Below are positions 27,711-35,297 of a stretch of DNA of 64,000 nt, one piece after another (within the stretch, counting starts at the first letter, position 1; each line of letters starts with the position of its first letter). Where the stretch lies: contig NZ_ANAH02000004.1 in assembly GCF_000335475.2 (NCBI RefSeq), positions 372,001 to 436,000 of the forward strand. The letters run 5' to 3'. Both the position numbers and the translations under genes were made by a program. Source of the stretch: Cystobacter fuscus DSM 2262. Lineage in GTDB: Bacteria > Myxococcota > Myxococcia > Myxococcales > Myxococcaceae. Under the pieces are notes generated by a model, which saw only the letters and a program-made list of their open reading frames with translations, made no database searches and was not told where the DNA came from.

Positions 27711-28195
27711 GCCGCGCGCGCGAGGAGCTGGCCCGCGCCCAGGCGGAGCTGATGCGCGCGTTGGAGCTGGGGGAGCCGGTGCCCTCGGGCTTCGACGCCG
27801 AGCGGGTCCGCGCCACGGCCGACACGCTGCTCGCCAAGCGTCGGCGGGGAGTGCGGCGCGCGTGGCCCGTGCTCGAGCGGGCGCTCGGGGAGTCCTTCGC
27901 CGGGGAGTTCGATGCCTGGGCCCGGGCGAATCCCCCGCGCGCCTTCGAGCCCCACGCGGGCGTGGAGGGCTACCGCTTCGCCCTGGCGCTGCTCGAGCAG
28001 GGACGCCTTCCCCGGCAGGCGGAGGCGGAGGTGCTCGGCTTCGGGGTGCGCTGGCGGATCACCCCCACGGGCGGACTGGCCCCGCGATGGGGGCTCGTCT
28101 TGCGGATGCTGCGCATGGGGGAGCAGCGGCGGTGGAGGTGGGCGGTGCGGCTGCCCGGAGGGCGCGTGCTCCGGGGGCGGCTACCCGGCGGATGA
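27707..28195 (+). CDS. SCO6045-like partner protein of the MNIO locus
   Basis: 162 aa; its ATG overlaps the MNIO stop (ATGA), so translation is coupled. The N-terminal half is helical (ELARAQAELMRALELG, RVRATADTLLAKRRRGVRRAWP), then FEPHAGVEGYRFALALLEQG, and the C-terminal half is basic and beta-rich. Size and position agree with the small protein next to DUF692 and TIGR04222 genes in actinomycetes (SCO6045 type), and with the general role of MNIO partner proteins that recognise the substrate. Direct evidence for peptide binding is absent. The last 15 bp overlap the convergent TetR gene. Confidence 0.65.
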   Translation: MSRAREELARAQAELMRALELGEPVPSGFDAERVRATADTLLAKRRRGVRRAWPVLERALGESFAGEFDAWARANPPRAFEPHAGVEGYRFALALLEQGRLPRQAEAEVLGFGVRWRITPTGGLAPRWGLVLRMLRMGEQRRWRWAVRLPGGRVLRGRLPGG

Positions 28196-28792
28196 GGCCC
28201 GGTCCGGCGGCGCGATGCCCCGCCAGAGGGTGTTGAGCAGGCGCTCCACGAAGGGGTCCTCCTCCTCCGTGGGGACGCGCTGCTGCGTCACGTGGGCGAG
28301 GAAGTAGCGGTACTGCACCCCCGCCATGAAGAGGCCGGCCATGAGGCTGGGGTCTCCCTCGCGCAGCATGCCCCGCTCCTGGGCCCGCTTGAACCAGCCC
28401 GTCATCGAGTCCTGGGCCCTCGCCGCCGGAGAGTCCTCCGAGTTTCCCCGGAATTCCTGGGGCGTGATGCCCGCCTCGCGCAGCACCGAGAAGGCCGGCA
28501 CCATCTTGCGGAAGAAGGCATCGATGGTGAGGGCCAGCTCGCGCAGTTGCAGGGAGATGTCCCGCTCGTCCGGCCCCTCCTCCACCAGGGGCAGCCACGG
28601 AGGGGCGACCCCCACGGCGAAGGCCGCCTTGAGCAGCTCCCGCTTGCTGCCGAAGCGCTTGAGCAGTGCCGGACCGGAGACGCCCAGGCGCGACGCGATT
28701 GTCTCCGTGCTCACGGACGACCCGTGCTCGATGAAGCAGGCGCGTGCCGCTTCCAGAATCTCCTCGTCCAGGACCTGTCGGGGACGCCCCAT
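28181..28792 (-). CDS. TetR/AcrR-family transcriptional regulator
   Basis: 203 aa. The N-terminal HTH reads ILEAARACFIEHGSSVSTET, then IASRLGVSGPALLKRFGSKRE with the standard recognition helix and FxSKxEL-like end. The C-terminal ligand-binding part is helical and less conserved. A perfect inverted repeat lies 20-35 bp upstream of its start (28812-28827) and suggests autoregulation. It is convergent with the MNIO operon and has no adjacent target gene on its own strand, so target and ligand are unknown. Confidence 0.92.
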   Translation of the reverse strand: MGRPRQVLDEEILEAARACFIEHGSSVSTETIASRLGVSGPALLKRFGSKRELLKAAFAVGVAPPWLPLVEEGPDERDISLQLRELALTIDAFFRKMVPAFSVLREAGITPQEFRGNSEDSPAARAQDSMTGWFKRAQERGMLREGDPSLMAGLFMAGVQYRYFLAHVTQQRVPTEEEDPFVERLLNTLWRGIAPPDRASSAG

Positions 28793-28811
28793 GAACCCGC
28801 CCGCTGAATTG

Positions 28812-28827
28812 GTTAGCTATTGCTAAC
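28812..28827. promoter_or_regulatory. Inverted-repeat operator candidate upstream of TetR gene
   Basis: GTTAGC-TATT-GCTAAC is a perfect 6-bp dyad in an AT-rich patch (followed by TAACTAAC), 20-35 bp before the TetR ATG at 28792. Position and symmetry fit an autorepression site; the binding protein is inferred. Confidence 0.6.
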
Positions 28828-29332
28828 TAACTAACCCCGCGCAGGGGGCGGAATCAAGGGCACGTCACATCGGCCAACGTCTTGGGGAGGGTAGCCGGCG
28901 AGCGACGAGGCGGGCGCGGGGTGGCTGTCCGGGTGGGAGGGGGCCCCGCTGCCCGTCTTCCTGGAAGCAAGGCCTGTCCCGTTTTGGAGCATGGAAGTCG
29001 TTTTTACCGCCCCGGACGGGGCCCGGGACACCGGGGCGCGCGTAAGTGCCTGGAATCAGGGGAGGGAACGGGTCTCCATCCCTGGCATGCGGAGTGCTTT
29101 ACCCCTGCTCGCGACGGTGATGGGTGAGGGTGGCGGGGTCGGTGGGCGGCGGGTTGGATGGGCGGTCAGGTCGAGGGTGGCGGGTCGGGGGTTCGCTTCA
29201 ACTCTTCAACAAGGGGAGGACGTACGGGGCAGTGCACTCGGGGGAGTGCAAGGGGAAGTGAGTCGGGGAGGAGTCGCGGGGGCGGCTCCTCCCCGATTCC
29301 TTTTGGGGGCTTTTGCTAGGGTCCGCCGGACG
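28828..29332. other. Intergenic region without recognisable gene
   Basis: This 500-bp stretch lies between the TetR gene (minus) and the DUF218 gene (plus). The plus-strand frame open from 28991 is Gly/Arg/Val-rich without family similarity, and I treat it as non-coding. CTTTTGCTAGGGT at 29310-29322 resembles a -10 region close to the DUF218 start. Nothing else stands out. Confidence 0.4.
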
Positions 29333-29974
29333 ATGCCTCCCCTCGCGCTGCGTCAGACGCCGGGTTCGCTCCGGCGCGGGTTGCTGCTGGGCCTGGGCGC
29401 CCTGACCGGGGGGTTGTTCGGCCTGGCCTTCGTGGTGGACCGGTTCGGCCAGAAGGAGCGGGCGGTCGCCGCCGAGGTGGTGGTGGTGCTCGGGGCCCGG
29501 GTGCTGCCCGGAGGCGAGCCCTCCGCGGCCCTGCGCGCGCGGGTCGAGCGGGCGGTGGCGCTCTACCACCAGGGGCTGGCACCCCGGCTGCTCTTCTCCG
29601 GGGGCGTGGGCCTGCACCCGCCCGCCGAGGCCCACGTCATGCGCGAGCTGGCCGTGGAGCTCGGCGTCCCCGGGCACGCCTGTCTGCTGGAGGACCAGAG
29701 CCGCTCCACCGAGGAGAACGCGCGGTTGAGCGCGCGGGTGTTGGAGACGCTCGGGCTGCGGCGCGTGGTGGTGGTGTCGGATCCCTTCCACCTGCTCAGG
29801 GCCCGCCAGTACTTCCGGCTCCACGGCCTGGAGGTGGCCACGAGCCCCGCGCTCGTGCCCGGACGCACCCCGCGCGCCACGGATCGCTTCTACTGGACAC
29901 TGCGCGAGGCGGCCGCGCTGCTGCTCCACCCGCGGGTGCTCCTGGCGCGGGCGCCGGCGCGAGCACGGGGGTGA
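29333..29974 (+). CDS. YdcF/DUF218 (SanA/ElyC-type) membrane protein
   Basis: 213 aa. An N-terminal signal anchor (LLLGLGALTGGLFGLAFVV) precedes the DUF218 domain: VVVVLGARVLPGGEPSAALR, ALYHQGLAPRLLFSGG, EDQSRSTEENARL and VVVVSDPFHLLRARQYF. These are the conserved blocks of the SanA/ElyC/YdcF group, inner-membrane proteins linked to envelope integrity and peptidoglycan precursor handling. ATG 29333 starts at the anchor. It is 54 bp upstream of the App1-family gene on the same strand. Confidence 0.85.
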   Translation: MPPLALRQTPGSLRRGLLLGLGALTGGLFGLAFVVDRFGQKERAVAAEVVVVLGARVLPGGEPSAALRARVERAVALYHQGLAPRLLFSGGVGLHPPAEAHVMRELAVELGVPGHACLLEDQSRSTEENARLSARVLETLGLRRVVVVSDPFHLLRARQYFRLHGLEVATSPALVPGRTPRATDRFYWTLREAAALLLHPRVLLARAPARARG

Positions 29975-30028
29975 GAACCCGGCTCGGGGCCATTGTCACC
30001 ACGGGCGGAAGTCAGTAGCTCTAGGTGC

Positions 30029-31192
30029 ATGACCCGCAAACGGCCCAACGCCCTGGTCCGGCTCGCCTTCCAGGTCGAGCACTACTCCGAGACCTTGAGC
30101 TGGCGGCTGCGGCACAAGCTCCGGCTGGCCCGTCCTCCGCGAATCCTCCCCTACCGGGGCTATGGGACGACGCGCGCGAGCCTCATCAAGGCGCGCGTGC
30201 TGGAGGACCGCAAGGTGCGCCCGCCCTGGAAGCGCTACACGCTCGTGGGCAGCGCCATCGCCTCGTGGAAGCGCTACATGACGCTGGAGATTCCCCACGC
30301 TCGGGTGGCGGTGCGCTGGGGAGACAAGCGTTGGGAGGGGACGACGGACGAGGAGGGCTTCCTCGAGCTGTGGGTGGAGCCTCCCGAGGGGGTGAAGGCG
30401 GGCTGGCACGAGGTGGAGCTGGAGCTGCTCTCGCCCGTGTCCCGGCGGGGGGCGCCGCGCGTGTGCGCCCCGGTGCTGGTGTCCGGCCCCGAGGCGGAGC
30501 TGGGCGTCATCAGCGACATCGACGACACCGTCATCGTCACCGAGGTCACCAACGTCCTCAAGCGCTTCTGGACGCTCTTCCTCACCGAGCACCGCACGCG
30601 CCTGCCCTTCGAGGGCGTGGATGCCTTCTACCAGGCGCTGCGCCAGGGCAGCACGGGCTCGGCGTGCAACCCCATCTTCTACGTCTCCTCGAGCCCGTGG
30701 AACCTGTACGAGCACCTGGACGAGTTCCTCGGCCTGCACCACATCCCCGCGGGTCCGCTGCTGCTGCGTGACTGGGGCTTGAGCCGCACCGGCTTCGCGC
30801 CCGGGGGAGGGCATGGCCACAAGCTGGAGAAGATCCGCGGCCTGATGGACGCGTTCGCCCCGCTGCCCTTCCTGCTCATTGGAGACAGCGGACAGGAGGA
30901 CGCCGAGCACTACCGCACCATCGTGCGCGAGTACCCCGGCCGCGTGCGCTGCGTGTACATCCGCAATGTGTGGCATCGCTCGGGCCGCGAGCGCGAGCTG
31001 GCGGCCATCGCCGAGGACATCCGCGCCGCGGGCAGCCAGATGCTCACCGTGGATGACACCGTCACCGCCGCGCGCCATGCCGCCAGCCAGGGATGGATCC
31101 GCCGTCAGGAGGTGGCCGAGGTCCAGGCCCACCGCCAGGAGGATCTCCAGGCGCGCACGCCCCTGGACGCGCTCGATCGCGAGCCCACGTGA
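30029..31192 (+). CDS. App1-family (DUF2183) phosphatase-like protein
   Basis: 387 aa. The DUF2183 domain, related to yeast phosphatidate phosphatase App1 and the HAD superfamily, carries the nucleophile motif SDIDDTVI (Asp 163 and 165). Further blocks are FYVSSSPWNLYEHL (Ser motif II), LLLRDWGLSR, GHKLEKI (motif III Lys) and LLIGDSGQEDAEHY (motif IV). The N-terminal 150 residues form a beta-rich region (VAVRWGDKRWEGTTDEEGF). Expected activity is dephosphorylation of phosphatidate or a similar lipid. No signal peptide is seen. ATG 30029 is preferred over an upstream in-frame GTG. Confidence 0.85.
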   Translation: MTRKRPNALVRLAFQVEHYSETLSWRLRHKLRLARPPRILPYRGYGTTRASLIKARVLEDRKVRPPWKRYTLVGSAIASWKRYMTLEIPHARVAVRWGDKRWEGTTDEEGFLELWVEPPEGVKAGWHEVELELLSPVSRRGAPRVCAPVLVSGPEAELGVISDIDDTVIVTEVTNVLKRFWTLFLTEHRTRLPFEGVDAFYQALRQGSTGSACNPIFYVSSSPWNLYEHLDEFLGLHHIPAGPLLLRDWGLSRTGFAPGGGHGHKLEKIRGLMDAFAPLPFLLIGDSGQEDAEHYRTIVREYPGRVRCVYIRNVWHRSGRERELAAIAEDIRAAGSQMLTVDDTVTAARHAASQGWIRRQEVAEVQAHRQEDLQARTPLDALDREPT

Positions 31193-31211
31193 GCCTCATT
31201 CCTTCTCACGA

Positions 31212-31224
31212 AATGATTCTCATT
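31212..31224. promoter_or_regulatory. Fur-box-like dyad
   Basis: AATGA-TTC-TCATT is a perfect 5-bp inverted repeat matching the core of a Fur box (AATGATAATCATT) at 11 of 13 positions. It lies about 70 bp before the lipoprotein start at 31292 and just after the App1 stop. Iron control of the lipoprotein is a hypothesis only. Confidence 0.35.
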
Positions 31225-31291
31225 CCTGTCACTTGAATTCAGGGGAGTCGCGTGACACATGGCATCCACTTTCAACTGGAGAGGGTGTCCG

Positions 31292-31834
31292 ATGATGCGT
31301 CACGTGATGAAGACGTTGAGCCTGGTGTCGGTGGCCGTGCTGGCGGCGTGCGGTGGGGGCGTGGAGACCTCGCACGAGGAGACGGCGGCCCAGGTGGGCC
31401 AGGGCCTCGCGGAGCTCGCCCTGTCCGAGAGCTCCATCACCTCGGCGCTCCAGTCGACGCTCAACACGGGCAACGCGAAGTACCGCTGGACGGAGGGCTC
31501 GCTGCGCCGCTTCGACTTCTCGGGCTCGGCGACCCTCGCCCAGGCGGACGCGGCCGTCCTCGCGCTGCAGGAGTACGAGGCGTATGCCTACTTCGGCTCG
31601 ACCCAGGCCCTCTCCTACGCGGGCTTCAAGAACACCCTGTACTCGGAGTTCCAGCCGCTGCACTCGCAGATCCTCTCCACCTACGGCAACGGGACGGAGA
31701 CGGTGCAGGTGGTGACGCACTACTACGAGCAGCTCGTGGCGGCGGGCTCGACGGGCTGGTTCCGGCTGACCGTCCTCCTCTTCCCCCAGTCGCGCAAGGT
31801 CATCGTCTTCGAGCAGACCGGCTACGAGGTCTGA
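31292..31834 (+). CDS. Putative lipoprotein (180 aa)
   Basis: ATG 31292 follows GAGAGGGTGTCC and opens MMRHVMKTLSLVSVAVLAAC, a type II signal with lipobox VLAAC. The mature protein begins with an acidic, Gln/Ala-rich stretch, then a compact domain rich in Tyr, Ser and Thr (YEAYAYFGSTQALSYAGF, ETVQVVTHYYEQLVAAG). No family is recognised. A possible Fur site lies upstream and an exact 26-bp tandem repeat starts at the base after the stop codon. Confidence 0.75.
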   Translation: MMRHVMKTLSLVSVAVLAACGGGVETSHEETAAQVGQGLAELALSESSITSALQSTLNTGNAKYRWTEGSLRRFDFSGSATLAQADAAVLALQEYEAYAYFGSTQALSYAGFKNTLYSEFQPLHSQILSTYGNGTETVQVVTHYYEQLVAAGSTGWFRLTVLLFPQSRKVIVFEQTGYEV

Positions 31835-31893
31835 GCCAGACGCCTGAGCCAGACATTCAAGCCAGACGCCTGAGCCAGACATTCAAGCCAGAC
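31835..31893. repeat. 26-bp exact tandem duplication after lipoprotein stop
   Basis: Two identical 26-bp units (31835-31860 and 31861-31886) are followed by the first 7 bp of a third. Each unit contains two GCCAGAC heptamers. The array begins directly after TGA. It could be a recent slippage product; no terminator-like hairpin is obvious in it. Confidence 0.85.
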
Positions 31894-31958
31894 AATGACG
31901 TGAGGACGTGCGCGGGCGCCGGAGTTCCCCTGGAGGGAGCCCGGCGCTTCGTGTTTCG

Positions 31959-34079
31959 TCACCGGCCGGCGACGTCCTCGGAGATGTGCAGCGTGTAGCG
32001 GATGGGCCAGGCGGTGTCGCTCCGGGCCATGCCGTCCACCACCACGAGCACCGTGCGCCCCTTCTCCAGGGTGAGCTTCACCCGGGGCGAGCCCGTGCGG
32101 CTCGACGCGCACGCGAGCTCCTGGCCCCGGCACCCGGTGAGCACGTACAGCGCGTTGCCGTCACTGCCCGAGGTGTCGAAGACGAAGGTGCCATCCCGGG
32201 GCGCGGTCCACAGGTGCGCCCGGTCCTGCTGAAGGTTCTCCCCGCAGGTGCCCTGGAAGCCGTCCCCCGAGTGTACCGTGTCCCCGAGGAACGTGACGGG
32301 CAGCGCGCTGCCCAGGTTGATGTCCGCGCACCCGCGCCCGTCACACAGCACGTCCGCCTGGCAGTCCGTGTCCGCGCAGTCCACCCACCGGTCTCCGTCG
32401 TTGTCCGCGCCGTCGAAGCAACTGGAGGCCTCGGCGGCCGTCTGCTGGGTGATGTGCAGCTCGAAGTCTCCCGCGCCGAAGTCGCCGCCCTGGGGGGAGT
32501 CCACCCCCACCAGCACCCGCTGTCCCGCGGTGAGGCGCACCGACACCCGGGCCCCACCTCCGTAGCTGATGCCACCCGTGGCGCACGCGAGCTCCGCGCC
32601 CCCACAGCCTCCCTGCCGCACGCTCACCAGGGTGTGCATCGCCGAGCGCGCCGTGTCGAAGCCGTAGGTGCCCGTGCGCGGCGCCGTCCACAGGAAACCC
32701 CGGTCCGGCGCTCCCTGGCCGCCGCAGGAGGCCTGGTGGTCATCGCGGGCGTTGCGCGTGCTGCCCTTGAGGCGCACGGGCAGCGCGCTGCCCAGATCCT
32801 GATCCACGCACACGCTGGCCGTCTGCTCGCACACGTTGGCGCCGCCCGCGCCGCCGCCGCACGTCTCGCCCGCCGCGCAGGTGCCACACTCGAGCGTTCC
32901 CCCACACCCGTCCGCCACCGTGCCGCACGTCTTGCCCAGCAGGCCGCACGAGGAGGGCCGGCACCCGGCCACCGCGCAGACGTTGGGGGTGCCGCCACCG
33001 CCGCACGTCTGGCCCGCCGCGCAGGTGCCACAGTCCAGCATCCCCCCGCAGCCGTCCGGCACGAGGCCACAATCCTTGCCCAGCTCCTCGCACGTGGAGG
33101 GCAGACAATGGGCGCTGCCACAGACATTGGGCACGCCGCCGCCGCCGCACGTCTGGCCGCCGTAGCACATGCCGCAGTCGAGCAGGCCGCCACAGCCGTT
33201 GGAGACCAGTCCGCAATTCTTTCCCTGGGCGGCGCAGGTGGCGGGGCTGCACGAGGCCGGGCCGCACGTGTTGGGCGCGCCGCCGCCGCCGCACGTCTCG
33301 CCCGCCGCGCAGGTGCCACAGTCCAGCACGGCCTCGCCACACCCATCCGGCAGGAGGCCACAGTCCTGTTTCCTCTCCGAGCAGGTATGGGGCAGGCAGG
33401 GGGGCTGGCCGCACGTGTTGGGCACGCCGCCGCCGCCGCACGTCGCGTTGCCGGTGCAGGTGCCGCACTCGAGCGTCCCCCCGCAGCCGTCCGAGAGGAT
33501 GCCGCAATTCTTGCCCAGCGCCGCGCAGGTGGTGGGCGTGCAGGGCGCCTGGCCACAGACATTGGGCGCGCCGCCACCGCCACACGTCTCGCCCGCCGCG
33601 CAGGCGCCGCACTCGAGCGTTCCGCCGCAGCCGTCCGAGAGGGTGCCGCAATTCTTGCCCAGCGCCGCGCAGGTGGTGGGCGTGCAGGGCGCCCGGCCAC
33701 AGACATGGGCCACGCCGCCGCCGCCGCAGGTGTCTGGCGAGGTGCACGTGCCGCAGTGCAATCGCCCGCCGCAACCATCCGGCACGTCGCCGCAGTTGGC
33801 GCCGAGGGAGTCACAGGTGGCGGGGGTGCAGGTGGCCGGGCCGCACACGTTGGGCTGGCCGTCTCCGCCGCACGCTTCGCCCGAGGGGCAGGTGCCACAA
33901 CGCAGCACGCCCCCGCAGCCGTCGATGGTCACCCCACAGTCGAAGCCCTGCTCCTCACACGTCCGCGGCTGACAGAGCCCGCCACTCATCTGGGAAGGAT
34001 CCTCGAGCGTCCCTCCGCAGGCCAGCCATACCACCGCGAGGCTCACCCATCCCTGTGCACTCCACCACCGGTTGCCCAT
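31959..34079 (-). CDS. Secreted lipoprotein with eight Cys-rich repeats and MopE-type metal-binding motif
   Basis: 706 aa. The signal MGNRWWSAQGWVSLAVVWLAC ends in a lipobox. Residues about 35-420 are eight tandem units of about 48 aa, each with eight Cys, of the pattern CxPxTC...G..CG...DGCGG.L.CG.C...ETCGGGG.PNVCG. Two related beta domains follow (DLGSALPVRLKGST and NLGSALPVTFLGDT, each with LWTAPR.GT and FDT). They are separated by CFDGADNDGDRWVDCADTDC, the putative metal-binding motif of MopE-type surface proteins. The architecture suggests a disulfide-rigid stalk presenting two binding domains on the cell surface. Function unknown. It is divergent from the gene at 34474. Confidence 0.9.
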   Translation of the reverse strand: MGNRWWSAQGWVSLAVVWLACGGTLEDPSQMSGGLCQPRTCEEQGFDCGVTIDGCGGVLRCGTCPSGEACGGDGQPNVCGPATCTPATCDSLGANCGDVPDGCGGRLHCGTCTSPDTCGGGGVAHVCGRAPCTPTTCAALGKNCGTLSDGCGGTLECGACAAGETCGGGGAPNVCGQAPCTPTTCAALGKNCGILSDGCGGTLECGTCTGNATCGGGGVPNTCGQPPCLPHTCSERKQDCGLLPDGCGEAVLDCGTCAAGETCGGGGAPNTCGPASCSPATCAAQGKNCGLVSNGCGGLLDCGMCYGGQTCGGGGVPNVCGSAHCLPSTCEELGKDCGLVPDGCGGMLDCGTCAAGQTCGGGGTPNVCAVAGCRPSSCGLLGKTCGTVADGCGGTLECGTCAAGETCGGGAGGANVCEQTASVCVDQDLGSALPVRLKGSTRNARDDHQASCGGQGAPDRGFLWTAPRTGTYGFDTARSAMHTLVSVRQGGCGGAELACATGGISYGGGARVSVRLTAGQRVLVGVDSPQGGDFGAGDFELHITQQTAAEASSCFDGADNDGDRWVDCADTDCQADVLCDGRGCADINLGSALPVTFLGDTVHSGDGFQGTCGENLQQDRAHLWTAPRDGTFVFDTSGSDGNALYVLTGCRGQELACASSRTGSPRVKLTLEKGRTVLVVVDGMARSDTAWPIRYTLHISEDVAGR

Positions 34080-34473
34080 GCCCCGACCTCCACCCGGCCT
34101 CCGAGTGGTCCACGAGGTGCCAACCTGTAGCCCCCGTCCGCCTCGCGGAAGGGCTCAGGCAGGCTGCCGCCCGGTGGTGAACGGACGCCAACCCACCGCG
34201 GTGGGGGGGGAAGGTGCCCTGGTCAACAACACGGGGCCCGTGCCCCGTCCGGGAGGCGTGGACTCGGCCGCGTCCGGGGGCTTTTGACCTCACTGTCCTG
34301 GAGTCCAGGGGAGCAACCGGGGAGGCACGGGAGACGTTCATTGTTGAACGCCCCGAGGGAGTGGGGCGTCGGGAAGTGGATGCCTGTCCCCGCTCTCCGG
34401 GAGGGGCGCGAGGGGCGCGTTGAACGGGAGGCGGGATCGGTTCACGCTGGGCGGCGATCACGAGGTGAGTGTC
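34080..34473. promoter_or_regulatory. Divergent intergenic region with CGTTCA/TGAACG dyad
   Basis: This 394-bp stretch lies between the Cys-rich lipoprotein (minus) and the receiver-like gene (plus). It contains CGTTCA-TTGT-TGAACG at 34335-34350, a perfect 6-bp inverted repeat about 125 bp before the plus-strand start, a plausible operator. No other feature is recognised. Confidence 0.45.
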
Positions 34474-35229
34474 ATGGTGAAGCTGGCCCTTCTGGGAGAG
34501 TCCTTTCCGTCGCAGCTGCGGGAGAATCCGCAGGCGCTTCGGGACGTGCAGGTGGTGTGGTCGGGAACGTCGATCGAGGCCTTCCGCAACGAAGTGCCGG
34601 CGATGCGGCCGGACGTGCTGGCCCTGGACTTCCTGGAGCTGAACGCGGTGCAGTCGGACGTGGTGCCGACGCTGCTGGAGAACTCGCGGGCCAAGCACGC
34701 CATCGTGACGTACCGGTTCGCGAGGCGCGGGGTGTTGCAGCAGTATCCGGAGGGCAAGGTGCGGCTGCTGCAGGGGCCCATCTCGCTCTCGCTGCTGCGG
34801 GCGCACGTGCACCTGGCGGTGCTGGACGACGTGTTGAAGCCCCAGATGGCCCCGGTGGTGGAGTTCCCCCGGACGCCTCCGCCCGCGCCGCCTCCGGCGC
34901 CGGTCTCGCCCATCCAGATGAACGCGCCGGGCTCGGCCACGATGGCCACGGTGACGGTGTCGGCCAAGCCCAAGCCGCCGCGCTATACGCAGGAGCAGCT
35001 GGGCACGCTGCTGGAGTACGCGAGCAGCGTGAAGTGCGAGTGCCCCAATCACCTGTCACAGATCGTGAGCAGCCTGCAGGCCTTCGAGGATTACTCGAAG
35101 CAGTGCGAGAACCGCAACGACGCGGACCGCGAGGTGCACGGGCTGCTCTACCGGTACACGGCGAGCGCGCGCGCGGTGATGGAGGAGGCGCTCGACGCGC
35201 TGGTGAAGCACGAGAACATCCCGTTGTGA
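34474..35229 (+). CDS. Receiver-like protein with Cys-containing C-terminal domain
   Basis: 251 aa; ATG 34474 follows GAGGTGAG. Residues 1-115 have the alpha/beta rhythm of a response-regulator receiver (VKLALLGESFP, RPDVLALDFLEL, AIVTYRFARR, KVRLLQGPISL), but the N-terminal acidic pair is missing, so it is at best a pseudo-receiver. A Pro/Ala/Val linker (about 130-165) leads to a helical domain with SVKCECPNHLSQIVSSLQAF and SKQCENR. The CxCPxHL motif with a third Cys could bind a metal or sense redox state. No DNA-binding domain is obvious. A strong terminator follows at 35250. Confidence 0.65.
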   Translation: MVKLALLGESFPSQLRENPQALRDVQVVWSGTSIEAFRNEVPAMRPDVLALDFLELNAVQSDVVPTLLENSRAKHAIVTYRFARRGVLQQYPEGKVRLLQGPISLSLLRAHVHLAVLDDVLKPQMAPVVEFPRTPPPAPPPAPVSPIQMNAPGSATMATVTVSAKPKPPRYTQEQLGTLLEYASSVKCECPNHLSQIVSSLQAFEDYSKQCENRNDADREVHGLLYRYTASARAVMEEALDALVKHENIPL

Positions 35230-35249
35230 GCGGGATGCGGGGTTGATGG

Positions 35250-35280
35250 AAAGGCCAGGCGCTCCGGGCGTCTGGCCTTT
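35250..35280 (+). terminator. Rho-independent-like terminator
   Basis: AAAGGCCAG (35250-35258) pairs perfectly with CTGGCCTTT (35272-35280), with GC-rich inner bases that extend the stem. The hairpin lies 20 bp after the stop of the receiver-like gene and 17 bp from the end of the convergent DUSAM gene, so it may serve both. Confidence 0.75.
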
Positions 35281-35297
35281 CCTATTCCTTCAACGCA

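Noticed and set aside
31908-34130. 740-aa plus-strand frame
   Set aside because: Antisense shadow of the Cys-rich repeat lipoprotein; its Arg/Ala repeats mirror the DNA repeats.
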